Of a DNA stretch of 64,000 bases, positions 33,469-43,220 are shown in pieces. Below the pieces are notes generated by a model. It searched no databases and was not told the DNA's origin. It saw only the letters and a list, made by a program, of their open reading frames with translations. The position numbers were made by a program, and so were the translations under genes. How positions within the stretch are numbered: position 1 is the stretch's first letter; each line of letters begins with the position of its first letter. This stretch comes from Mesotaenium endlicherianum (Eukaryota; Streptophyta; Zygnematophyceae; Zygnematales; Mesotaeniaceae): positions 6,599-70,598 of the forward strand of contig WELA01013861.1 in the NCBI GenBank assembly GCA_009602735.1. Direction: 5' to 3'.

Positions 33469-35384
33469 ATGGGGCTTGCAAACTATGACAGTGGCCAATA
33501 TGTCTCTCAAAGTTTTGGTGCTAGTGGCACCCTTCAGTATAGGTGTTTGCTTCAAGAAAAAGGGGTGCGTGCTGTATCTCCTTGGCATGGTATTTCTTTG
33601 CATGCCAATGATGGTCAGCTTAACTTCGTTTGTACAACTCCTAGGGGAACGTGGGTTCAGTGCGAGATTGCCCAAGGGGAGGACCTTAATCCTATAAAGG
33701 TTGTCAAATCGAAAGGACGGCCACTTCATTTTCGGGATAATGCTTTGTGGAATGTGGGTGTTCTTCCACAAACTTGGGCTGACCCCGACCAGTTTAATTT
33801 GGATTACGGTGGCCTGCCATACGACGGAAAGCCAATCACAGTGATAGATATCAGCCAAAAGAAGACCTCAATAGGTGCCGTGTATACTGTGAAGCCACTT
33901 ACAGCCTATGCCGTTTTGAGACAGACGGGGCAGCTGTCATGGATCATCTTGGCGATAGCATCGGACCATCCCTTGGCTAGTTCTCTAAACTCCGCCGCAA
34001 ATGTCGACAAGCTCTTTCCTGGTACAGTCTCTCAAGCACGGGAATGGCTGCGCTTTTATGACGTCGTCGAGCCAGGTATTTTCACGCGTCAACAGCCCAC
34101 CAAAAGGGTTGCCTTTAGAAGGCACCGTGATAGCAGTGCACTCTAATATGCCTCTACCTTTTAGTCATTGATTGCTTCGCGGTACTCCAGGCAAGGTTTC
34201 CCCGCATTGCGCTGGGTTGCGTTCAAAGCTCTTACTTCTGCATTTTTTTTTCAATCCAATGATATGCCTTTGCCACTAGTCTACAGGAAGTCGCTAGTGC
34301 TGTGGATGTTGTGACTGACTGCTGACTGGCATGTCCCATCTTTGTGTCTGTTACAGGCAGAAAAAAGAACGTGTTTGGACTGAATGAAAGAGCAGTTGCC
34401 CTGGAAATTGTCTCATCCATCATTGCGGAATGCCACTCTAGCTGGCAGCTGATGGAGAAGCCCAAGTCCAACCGCATCGGTCCCAAGGGCCTTGACGAGC
34501 AGCTGTCCTTCTACAAGCACCAGTGGTCGCAGTATGTGAAGCTGGAGAGTGAGGAGGCTGTGCCTCTCTGCAAGCCGGGAGAGGTCATGCCTGAGCACCT
34601 CGCCAGCCCCAGCCCCATCCCCATTCTCAACAAGCCTGCTCTTGAGCACTTGCCTAGCCCCAGCAACGGCAAGGACAACGAGCTCGGCTCCTCCTCCTCC
34701 TCCTCCGAGGAAGGAGCCGGTGATCAGCCGAGCCCCACAGCCACGCCACCTGTGGACGAGGTGCCCAATGCAAATGGCCATCCTCTTCTTGTGCCCACGG
34801 CCGCAGTCGCGTCGTATCCTCACGACTTGGAGCAGCAGCAGCAGCAGCAGCAGCGGCGGCGGCCAGCTGCAGCCGCCCCGGGGCTCCAGTCCCTGGGCAG
34901 CCCCGTAAGCGAGAGAGATAGAGGTGGCGATCACAGCAGTCTAGACCCGGTGATGGCCATCTTTAGGCGCTCTCTCAGTAGCAGGGAGGCCGTGGGAGGG
35001 AGCGGGAGCGGGATGCTGGAGGAGGAGGCAGGCGGTGGGTATGAGAGCGCGCGCCTCATGAGGCGCACCAGCAGCATGCCCAGCGACTTCTCGGACGACA
35101 ATCTAGCCGACATCCCAATTGCGCAGGCAGTGGGAAGGGGCGCGGAGGACGCGAGCAGCGCTGCCAGCCCCAGCCCCACGGACAGGTCGCATCGCCGCGT
35201 GTGCTTCAGCAATACCGTCAGTGTGGTGACGTTCCAGCGAGAGACCAAGTTGTCGGAGATCAAAAAGGGCGGGGGGGGGCCTCTGCCCTCAGAAGGGCAG
35301 CAGGAGCGCGCAGAGGGGGGAGGTACAGGCACAAGCCCCGTCAGGTCAGCTCAAGCTCCGGCCACGGAGCACAACCCTTACCAC

Positions 35385-35443
<59 letters not shown>

Positions 35444-36488
35444 CATGGTGGAGGATTACCAGAGGCCCCTCCAGTCGGCCCTGGCCAAGGCGAGCAAGGG
35501 CGCGTCGGCGCCTGGGGGCGGCAGGCGGCACTCGCCGAGCTCGGAGGGCGAGAGGCGTGATCACCATGGCAGTTACACCAGCCGTCTGGAGGTGTCCCCA
35601 CGATCTCGCGGCTTTCGGAGCCCACCATCGTCAAGTGAGCAGCTGCAGCAGGATAGAATGAGCGTGGGAGAGGTCTTTAAGGTTGCAGCCATGCCTAGTA
35701 GGGATGCAAAGGGTGTTAGCAGCAGCAGCAGCAGCAGCAGCGGCCGGGCGGTGTATGAGCCGAGGCTTACGGTGGACACAGGCGCGTCGACTGCGGCAGC
35801 TCCAGGGCACCACCACCACCACCACCAGCAGCGGGAGCGGGGCAGGAGCAGGGCAAGCGGCGACGATTTCACATTTCTGTCCAGGGAGGCGGCAGGTGCT
35901 TTGAAGCCGAGGCGCCGTAGAAGCTCGCTAGATGGGGACACCTTCCGCGGCGGAGAGGCAGCAGATGCTGCGCCAGCGTCAGCAATGGCGCGCACGCCGG
36001 ACGGGCGCTCAGGGCCGCGCTATGGCAGCGGCAGCGGCTTCAAGGACCTCCAGGAGGTGCAGCACCGCCCCCTCAAGGGCGACTGCCCCGATGAGTCGGA
36101 CTCTGACGCCTCTTTGTCCAGCAGAGGAGGAGCAGGAGGCGCAGGAGGCAGGCTGCCTGATCTTGTGCAGCGCCGGCGGCCCGATGGCGCAGCAGCAGCA
36201 GCAGGAGGAGGAGTCTTGAGGAAGAAAGCGCCAAGTGACGACTTCTACCAGAGGGGGGAGCCTATACGAGTGAGTGCCCCCAGGACCCTGCCAGATGCAA
36301 TGCAGCTTAAGCTGGGGAAGAAGCAGCTGGAGCTGCTTTCTGGCAAAAGGTCGCCCGAGAGAGTTGTAGAGGGCTATGCGGCAAAGGGGCCCTCGAGAGA
36401 CCAGGATGCTGCCCAGGTGATCCGGAGGGTCTCTGGATGCTTCCAGAGGGATCTCTCAGAAGCTAGGCTCTCAAAGGGAAGTCGATGA
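33469..36488 (+). CDS. Family I pyrophosphatase-like pseudoenzyme with disordered tail
   Basis: Exons 33469-34075 and 34357-36488, joined by a phase-1 GT-AG intron (CCAG|GTATT, TTACAG|GC); 912 residues. Residues 1-235 follow eukaryotic family I inorganic pyrophosphatase from end to end: SPWHGISL, DLNPIK, VGVLPQTWADP, FPGTVSQAREWLRFY, and after the intron ALEIVSSIIAECHSSWQL. The catalytic motif, family G-D-N-D-P-I-D, reads Y-D119-G-K-P-I-T: two of three metal-binding Asp are gone. The later Asp pair and Lys (yeast D147, D152, K154) are replaced by Arg or Gln, Ser157 and Ile159, and active-site Tyr93 by Val. Hydrolysis of pyrophosphate is therefore very unlikely; a binding or structural role is inferred. 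Residues about 240-912 are low-complexity, with a run of about 20 Gln, and Ser, His and Gly runs. No transit peptide is evident. Confidence 0.85.
34076..34356 (+). other. Intron of the pyrophosphatase-like gene
   Basis: GT at 34076 and AG at 34355-34356. Removing it joins GluPro-Gly to ArgLysLysAsn in frame and restores the family's last helix, which lies wholly in exon 2. Confidence 0.85.
35382..35441 (+). repeat. CAG repeat coding for about 20 glutamines
   Basis: A near-pure CAG run (one CAA near the start) in the second exon of the pyrophosphatase-like gene. Such runs change length easily. Shorter CAG or AGC runs occur in the same exon at about 34832 and 35719. Confidence 0.9.
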
Positions 36489-37772
36489 GGCATGCCGAGG
36501 AGAGCACCCAAGGACACGGCGCTCCCCACGGTTGGTACTTGAGCAAGGGGGCCAGGGAAGGGCGGGGTAAGGTAGCCCTTCCCGATACTCCTTTTCAGGG
36601 AGGTAGTCTGTGAGGGCTCTATTTATGTACATAGATTTGTTAAACAGACGTTGCAGCGTGGACCAGCTCATCACGTTGAGCCAGTTGCCACTCAACATGA
36701 TGCGCGTCCAACCTGAAGTTTTCTTGGTTATAGTAGCCCTTTATTTGGAGCTCAGGAGCTCTTCGTGGCATATTCTGTGAGCCAGCACGTATGTCTCCAT
36801 TCCCTCCACTCCATTCCTCTCCACTGGAGTAATCAGTAGCACTGGGAAGGTGCTGCTGTTTTTTCACCAAACAGGAAGGTTTTTGTAGGTTCTTGGTAAA
36901 CTGGGTACTCCTGTTGCCGCATTGTTTACGCCAGAGTCTCCTCTGGTTGTCAGGCTGCTTTCATTCTTTCATTTTTTGTCGGGATGAGTGTCATATCTCC
37001 TGTGCCGGAGGACGGTGCCACAGGCACGTGTGGTTTGGCATCCGTCGGCTGCAAATAAGGGTCAGCTTTTTTGACACTTTCGATGTACTTCACTACTAAA
37101 TTGAGTCACATTCTCCAATTTTTGAATTGCAAAAACTGCTCAAGAGTGTACGTCTGCCGACGAGACGATGGGCACATAGTATCTAGCTAGAGGGCCGTGT
37201 GCCACATCATGGTGATGCACCATTGCAACCTGAAGTAGTATGGGATATTGAGATCCTTGTGAATACCCGAAGCATAGACGGGAAGTCGCCACCACTAGAA
37301 GGCCGTCTGCACACATGTAGTGTCCTTGATTTCTTGTCATGTACTGAAGGATCGAAGACAATGGCGTAGGAGGACAAGATGGGCTGTTTCGAGTGCAGTA
37401 AGTGGGACTCTTTACGCCTCATGCTGGTCTGGAACATGCATGCACTCACAAGCCATGGTCATGTTGATCGACACAAACTGCATGATTTATTGGGTAAAGA
37501 AAAGATTACAGCGATCCTCGTGGCCACGACTCAGGATGCTGTACCGAGCAAGGCACTCCAGGTCATAAATAAGAGCAGAAGCAAAACAAGCAGCCGATCC
37601 TGTCCAATACTGCTTCCTGTGCGTCCCCAGAAAGCCAGGTTACGCCTATATGAACCTTGCATGCTTCCACACGCCAATTGCCTAGTTGACTAGAAAGGGA
37701 TATATAAAAATGCCTCGTCAGCAAAGGAAAACGACCGTGCAGGAGCAAGCATCATCATGACTACTACTACTA
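36489..37772. other. Convergent intergenic region
   Basis: Lies between the ends of a plus-strand and a minus-strand gene, so it should contain two 3' ends. No coding region was recognised; short frames here lack any domain. Confidence 0.5.
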
Positions 37773-39957
37773 TCACTGGGTTGTCTTGGGGGACAAGCAG
37801 CATGAGAACAGACCACCCCCTTTCTTGGGCTTGTTGGCCGCCACAACCATCTTCCCACCATGACTATTGTCAGGCACTCCGGCGAGTGTCACAGAAGGGG
37901 ATAACACTGGCTGCCCCTCCACCTTTGGAGGCACGGCCATTGGTGTTACTGAGGGCGTGTCAGCGTCCCCCCCCGTCTTCCCTGCTACAGCGTCCTGTTC
38001 GCTCTGTCCAGTCTGAGCTGGCATGCTGGGTGGCGTCGGTGGGGGTACTGAATCTGTCTGAGGCTGAGCTTGGCCACCGCGGACCACAAGAGCAGCTGTA
38101 GCCTCTCCTTCCTCTTGTCCTTCAGCTACAGGCTGTGGGGGTCCTACTGGCTGCTCCACCTCTACTGCTTGCTGCTGCTGCTGCTGGTCGCTCAAGCCCA
38201 ATGCCGGTGCCTCCCCTTGCTCGGCTCCACCGGTGCCCTCCAACTTGGATGATGCCCCAGACACCAGGCTATGGGCATCTGCCAACAAGACAGCGCTGGC
38301 AGGTTGGGCCCCCAGCACTTGGGAGTCCTCACTCAAAGACCGGCCAATCACTGGGCCTATATAAGGTGTGAGGCTTCCTGGAGGATTGGCCTCCGGAAAT
38401 GAGAAGGAGCTCTGAGTGCTATGAGCAGGCGAGAGAGAGAGCACCATGTTGCTGCTGCTCTGCTGCTGGTCCGTGCTGCCCTCTCTGGCCGCCTCCTCCT
38501 CCTCCAGCACAGGCGTAGTAGATGCGGACACCCCTCCTGTCTTGTCTTCACCTCCATCAGCAGCAGCCGGCTGAGAGGAGCTCACATCAGCACCCTCTTG
38601 CAGGAAGGCAAAGCCGGGGGCCAGAAGGCCGGACACAATGCCAGCAGGGCCCATGGCTATGAAGTCCTCAATGGTGGGGACCTCCAGCGAAGCAGCAACC
38701 GCTCGACGCTCCGCTTTGGCATTTGGACTCTCCTCAGCTCCCCTCCCCCTCCCTACATGCTGCTGCTGCTGCTGCTGAGCCTTGGAGCTTCCGTCCACCA
38801 CCGCATCATCCACGGGCAGAGCTATACTCGGCACCGGCTTCGACCCCTCCTCCTGCTCCTCCTCCGCGCTCAGCTGATGTAGCCCCCCGCTGCTCTCCGT
38901 CGCTGCTCCTTTGTTGGCATCGCGCTGCTGCTGCTGCTGCTGCTCCTGGCGGCCTCCTGCACTGTCAGCATCCTCCGCTTGTGCGCCCTGTTCACCACCT
39001 TCCTTGCTCCCACCTCCTGTTAAGGTGGACACCAGGCCACCAGCGGACGATACAGTCGACACGGCCATAGCTGCCGGAACTGCTGCCATTCCCAAAAGGG
39101 CACTACCAACTGATCCCATCAGCGTCGTGGCCCTTGTTGCTGATGACACATCCTCCTGCTCCATGCTGCTGCCAGGGGCTGCACTGCCCTTACCACCATC
39201 ATCCCCAGCTGCTGCTGCACCCTCACCACTGCCGGCCTCAGGAGGTGCAAAGCTTCGGAATGCCGACTGTGCAGGCGCTCCCGGCGATAGCTCTCTCTGA
39301 TTGACCTCCTCGGATGTTGCCTCTTGACTCAAGAATGCGTTTGCAGAGAGGCCCTTGCTGCCATCCTGCTGCTGCTGCTGGTGAGCAGCAGCAGCGGCAC
39401 CCCCAGCTGCAGCTGCAAAATTCTCCCCTCCTCCCTGCTGTGATACGGCATCCCCCATGGCTACGTCATCAGGCTCCAATGGTGGGCCTACTTCTACTTG
39501 TTGGGGGACTGGCAGCTGGGGTCTGGCTTCAGCCTCAGCCTCAGCCTCAGCCTGAGGCTCCGCTTCCGTTTTGGACTCATGCTCACGCTCAGGTTCAGGC
39601 ACAGGCTCGGGCTCAGGTTGAAGTAAAGGCCAAGGCTCCGACTCTGTGGACCCAGGTTTTTGTTCCAGCTCAGGTCCAGGCTCGGGCTCGGGCTCGGGTT
39701 GGAGCGAAGGTTGAGGCTGTGGCTCCCACTCTGTGGGCCCAGGTGCAGGCATTTGTTCCAACTCAGATCCACGCACAGGCTCGGGCTCAGGTTGGAGTAA
39801 AGGATCAACCTTGAGCTCAGGCTCAGGTCCAAGAACAAGCTCAGGCGGAGGCTGAAGCTGAGTCTGAGGCTCGGGCTCAAGCTGATACTCAAGCTCAGGC
39901 TCATGCAGAAGTTTGGACTCAGGCCCAGGCTCAGGTCCACGCGCGACCTTGGGCATT

Positions 39958-40002
<45 letters not shown>

Positions 40003-41931
40003 TCGGGCTCGGGCTTAGGCTCAGGCTCAGGCTCAGGCTCAGTTCCAGGCACAGGCTCAGGCTCAAACTGAGGTGTGAGCTCATGCTCAAATTCAGCCTC
40101 ATCTACAGGCTCAGCTTCAGGCTTCGGCTCGAGCTCGGGCTTAAGCTCAGGTTCAGCTTTGAGCTCAGACGCAGGTTCGCGTGCAGACCTGGGCTCAAAC
40201 TGTGGATCATGCCCAAGCCCAGATGAAGGTCCAGAATTATGTCCTGATATTGAGTCAGTTTGAGGTTCGTAGGAAGGAGTATCAGTGTCTGCTGTTGCTG
40301 CTGCAGGGAGCCCAGAGTCCCGCTCAGAAGCTTCCATCACTGCCACAGAATTGACGAGCAGCTGCTCCCCAGAGCTCACTGCCTGCTCCCACTGTCCCTC
40401 CTCCACCTGCCCTATCCCACGTGCACGTAGTGCCTCGAGAGACGGAGGTACCCCCTCCTCTCCTTCCTGAGGTGTGCTAGGTGTCACCTGTTGTTGATAT
40501 AATTGCTCCATGACCTTCTGCTCCCCTGGGGTTACTTCAGGCTGTACACGAGTGTCTGCACCTAGCTCATCGGCCAGCTCATCAGCAAGAGGCTCCGAGA
40601 TGGCATCAGCGTAGAAGCGACCAGAGTCGGCAAGGGAATCAAAAGGGACCCGTTGAAGGACATCGTTGCCCGCATCAAAGTATGCAGACCCAGCACTGTC
40701 CTGGGGCTGAAGAGACCTACTCACAGCTGCTTCTGCATCAACATCCCATCTCACTTTCCATCAACACTTTGTACATCCACCACTCTCATACGTAGGCATA
40801 ATCCATGAACTAATCAACTGTAGATAGCCCCGCCAAGCTGCAGTGATTGTGACGTGAAAAGCTAGCGCGAGTCACAGACGTAAATGTGTACTCTCAGCAG
40901 CCAGAGATCAAAGGAGGAGACTACCCTCCAGCTGCTGCTGGCATTCACTTGCAACCAGGCGCTTCAGTGACCGCAAGTAAATACAGAATTGCTTCTACCG
41001 TGCTGAAAACACTGCATCTTGCACGCATGTTCATAGGTTTCTGACATATTATGATTGATATTAAGTCGTTGTGCGATGAAGAATGTGTATTACCAGCCTC
41101 TTTTGGCTGATGGGTGAGGGGAGGCCCAAGAGTCGAATTGTCTGATGGCTTAGAGAAGAGCACTCCCCTGGACGACTCGGAGGGCAGACCTGCAAGAATG
41201 ACGCATAACAAATTAGTGAGCTGAAGGACATGCACCAGCTGGCCAAAGCTGTCATGCACAACACAGCTGGACGAGTTTTGCACCCAATGACATTGTCTCG
41301 GGTCCTGCAGCATTTATGTACATAAAGATTATTGAGTAGCACACTGCTACAACAGATATAATGAGGTAGCACTTCTTCAAAAGAATCCTTGATCCTCCAG
41401 GTGGCAACGAACAAGGAGCCCATATAAAGAAGAAATTCTGCAGAGAAATTGCCCTAGTATAAGTTCAAGGCTATCTTTGATCAACAACAAGAGGACTACT
41501 TAAGAGTAACAGCGCCAGCATTTTTACAGCTGGTGCCCAGGCATTGACCCCTTCAACTGAGAGCAGTCAGCAAGTTCATGTCCAGTTCAATTTTAAAATT
41601 CGAGTCAAGCTCCTTCGTCATCTTCAGTACTCCACCTGGAGGAGCGATATCAGACTGAGTGAAACACAATACCCAATTCCTCAGAGACTGCAGTCTCTTT
41701 CAATGGCGACTTGCGTATCTTGTCAGCTGCTGCTTTGGCACTGGCAAGACCGCGGCGCAGGACATCTGGTGGTATGCCAGAGCGAGATGCCAGATTTCCT
41801 AACTCCTTCTCATCAGGCATTTCGTCTTCTTTTCCTCTCAGAGCTTGAAGCTTTTGCACTAGGCCCAAGTTAGAAGTATATGGAGAGCTGGGGGATTCGG
41901 AAGGCTTTGAGATGCCTTCATCAGAAGCCAT
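37773..41931 (-). CDS. Acidic Glu-Pro repeat protein, function unknown
   Basis: Three exons on the minus strand: 41673-41931, 41094-41189, 37773-40753, all junctions phase 1 with GT-AG ends; 1111 residues. Exon 1 starts [20 protein letters not shown] and holds a charged helix ([20 protein letters not shown]). Exon 3 opens with [15 protein letters not shown] at the junction, has an acidic segment ([20 protein letters not shown]), then about 250 residues rich in EP dipeptides (39,500-40,190), followed by Ala/Gln/Ser-rich sequence. The C-terminus is [17 protein letters not shown]: a basic stretch beside a Cys pair, which could be palmitoylated (inference). No catalytic domain was recognised. The upstream promoter should lie right of 41931. 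Splicing of exon 1 to exon 2 rests on phase and consensus only. Confidence 0.6.
39959..40018 (-). repeat. Hexamer repeat encoding Glu-Pro
   Basis: Tandem GGCTCA/GGCTCG units on the plus strand, read on the minus strand as alternating Glu and Pro. Interrupted copies extend on both sides between about 39,500 and 40,190. Confidence 0.9.
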
Positions 41932-43220
41932 ATTTGGCCAATCCTCTTACTTCTGAAAGATAATAGACTCGCTCCTTTCCCGGGATCTAAGTACCAAATT
42001 CGGTGACGGGCCCCTGTGTGCTAAGCATCAAGTCGAGCACGAGGCACTCTTTGTATCTGCAATATTGTCTGCACCTATACCAGCTGCTGCAAATTACGTA
42101 TCGAGTCTCACAGAAAGTGTTTATGTATGGCGCTGTAAGGTCTTGCTACCGAAGGAGCTGGGCTGAAACTGGCTCGCTCCGACCACGGCAGTGAAGAGGC
42201 GGTGTATGGTCGCACGCAGGCCAATGCCAAAGGCTGTACGACGAACCGGCACTGCCGCCACTGTTTATTGTGCTTTGTCGCATGCCTGTGCTTGTCGGGC
42301 TGCTATCACCTGGCTATCACTGTCTTCCATGCCGTGGACCTCCCCGGACTGCTCCTGACCTCCTCGGGGCTGATTTGTGGGGGCCTTCAACACCCAGTGA
42401 TAATATATAGCTGCCTTCTGAGCTTAGACCTCCAGAGTGCTCGTCTGAAATTGATTCAAATCTCCGTCTGCCCTCACGCACACCCCTTCACCTGACTTGC
42501 ATTTTTTGTGCCGAGAATCGATCTTCGATAATATGCGATACCGCAACAACCCTATCAAACAAACTCTGGTCAATTTTGGGTTGATGGTAACAATGCTTGC
42601 AGTTCAACCTCATCTTCATACAACGCCAAGTGAGGAACATTGAACTGTGCTCAGCTCTCGGCAACATGACAGGTTGCGTAAAAACTATTGGACAGCATGC
42701 AAGATGCCTATCGCAAGCATAGTCAACTACTAATGACTGGATGCATGCATTCATGAGTTCTAATCTCAACTCTTTTATGTTCTAATCCCACTCCTTTTGC
42801 AAACCCACGCCCCTATCCTTACAAAGTCGACGGAACACCCCACACTCTAAGTACACAACAAACAAACTCTCAAAGTCGCAATGCATGAAGTAGCAGCCTT
42901 CTAGAAGACCTAAAGGCGCCCAAAAGAAGACCTAAAGCCTTCACACTTTTTTAAACCTAAAGTGCGCAAAAATATCTGCCTATGGTTTTCGAGTACTCAA
43001 CTTGGGCTGTTCATGAAAACCACAATTCTTCTGCCACTGCTTCAACTAAGTTTGAGACAAATGGCACATCAAAATTCCCTCAAAAACTTGCACTTCGCAT
43101 GCACAAAGAAAATGCTTGCAAGGTCTCAAAGATGCGTGAGTAGCATGTAATCATGAAGTCGGCCACCCGATTGCAAAGAAAAATGCCAACCACCTACAAG
43201 GGAAAGGATTTGCATGTGAA
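41932..43220. other. Intergenic region
   Basis: Lies between the start of the Glu-Pro repeat gene and the 3' end of CTNNBL1, both on the minus strand. No gene was recognised; the right part is AT-rich and the left part should hold the promoter of the Glu-Pro repeat gene. Confidence 0.5.

Noticed and set aside
34076-34146. Continuation of the pyrophosphatase-like frame to a stop at 34146
   Set aside because: It reads into the intron. The family's final helix is found only after splicing to 34357, and the phase agrees.
38421-39814. Several plus-strand frames of 100-170 codons
   Set aside because: Shadows of the Glu-Pro repeat gene on the other strand, Leu/Ala/Pro-rich because of its CAG and GGCTCA repeats.
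40754-40754. Start of the 993-codon minus-strand frame at this position
   Set aside because: The codon is GTG at an exon junction directly after an in-frame stop; an upstream two-exon path in matching phase gives a true ATG at 41931.
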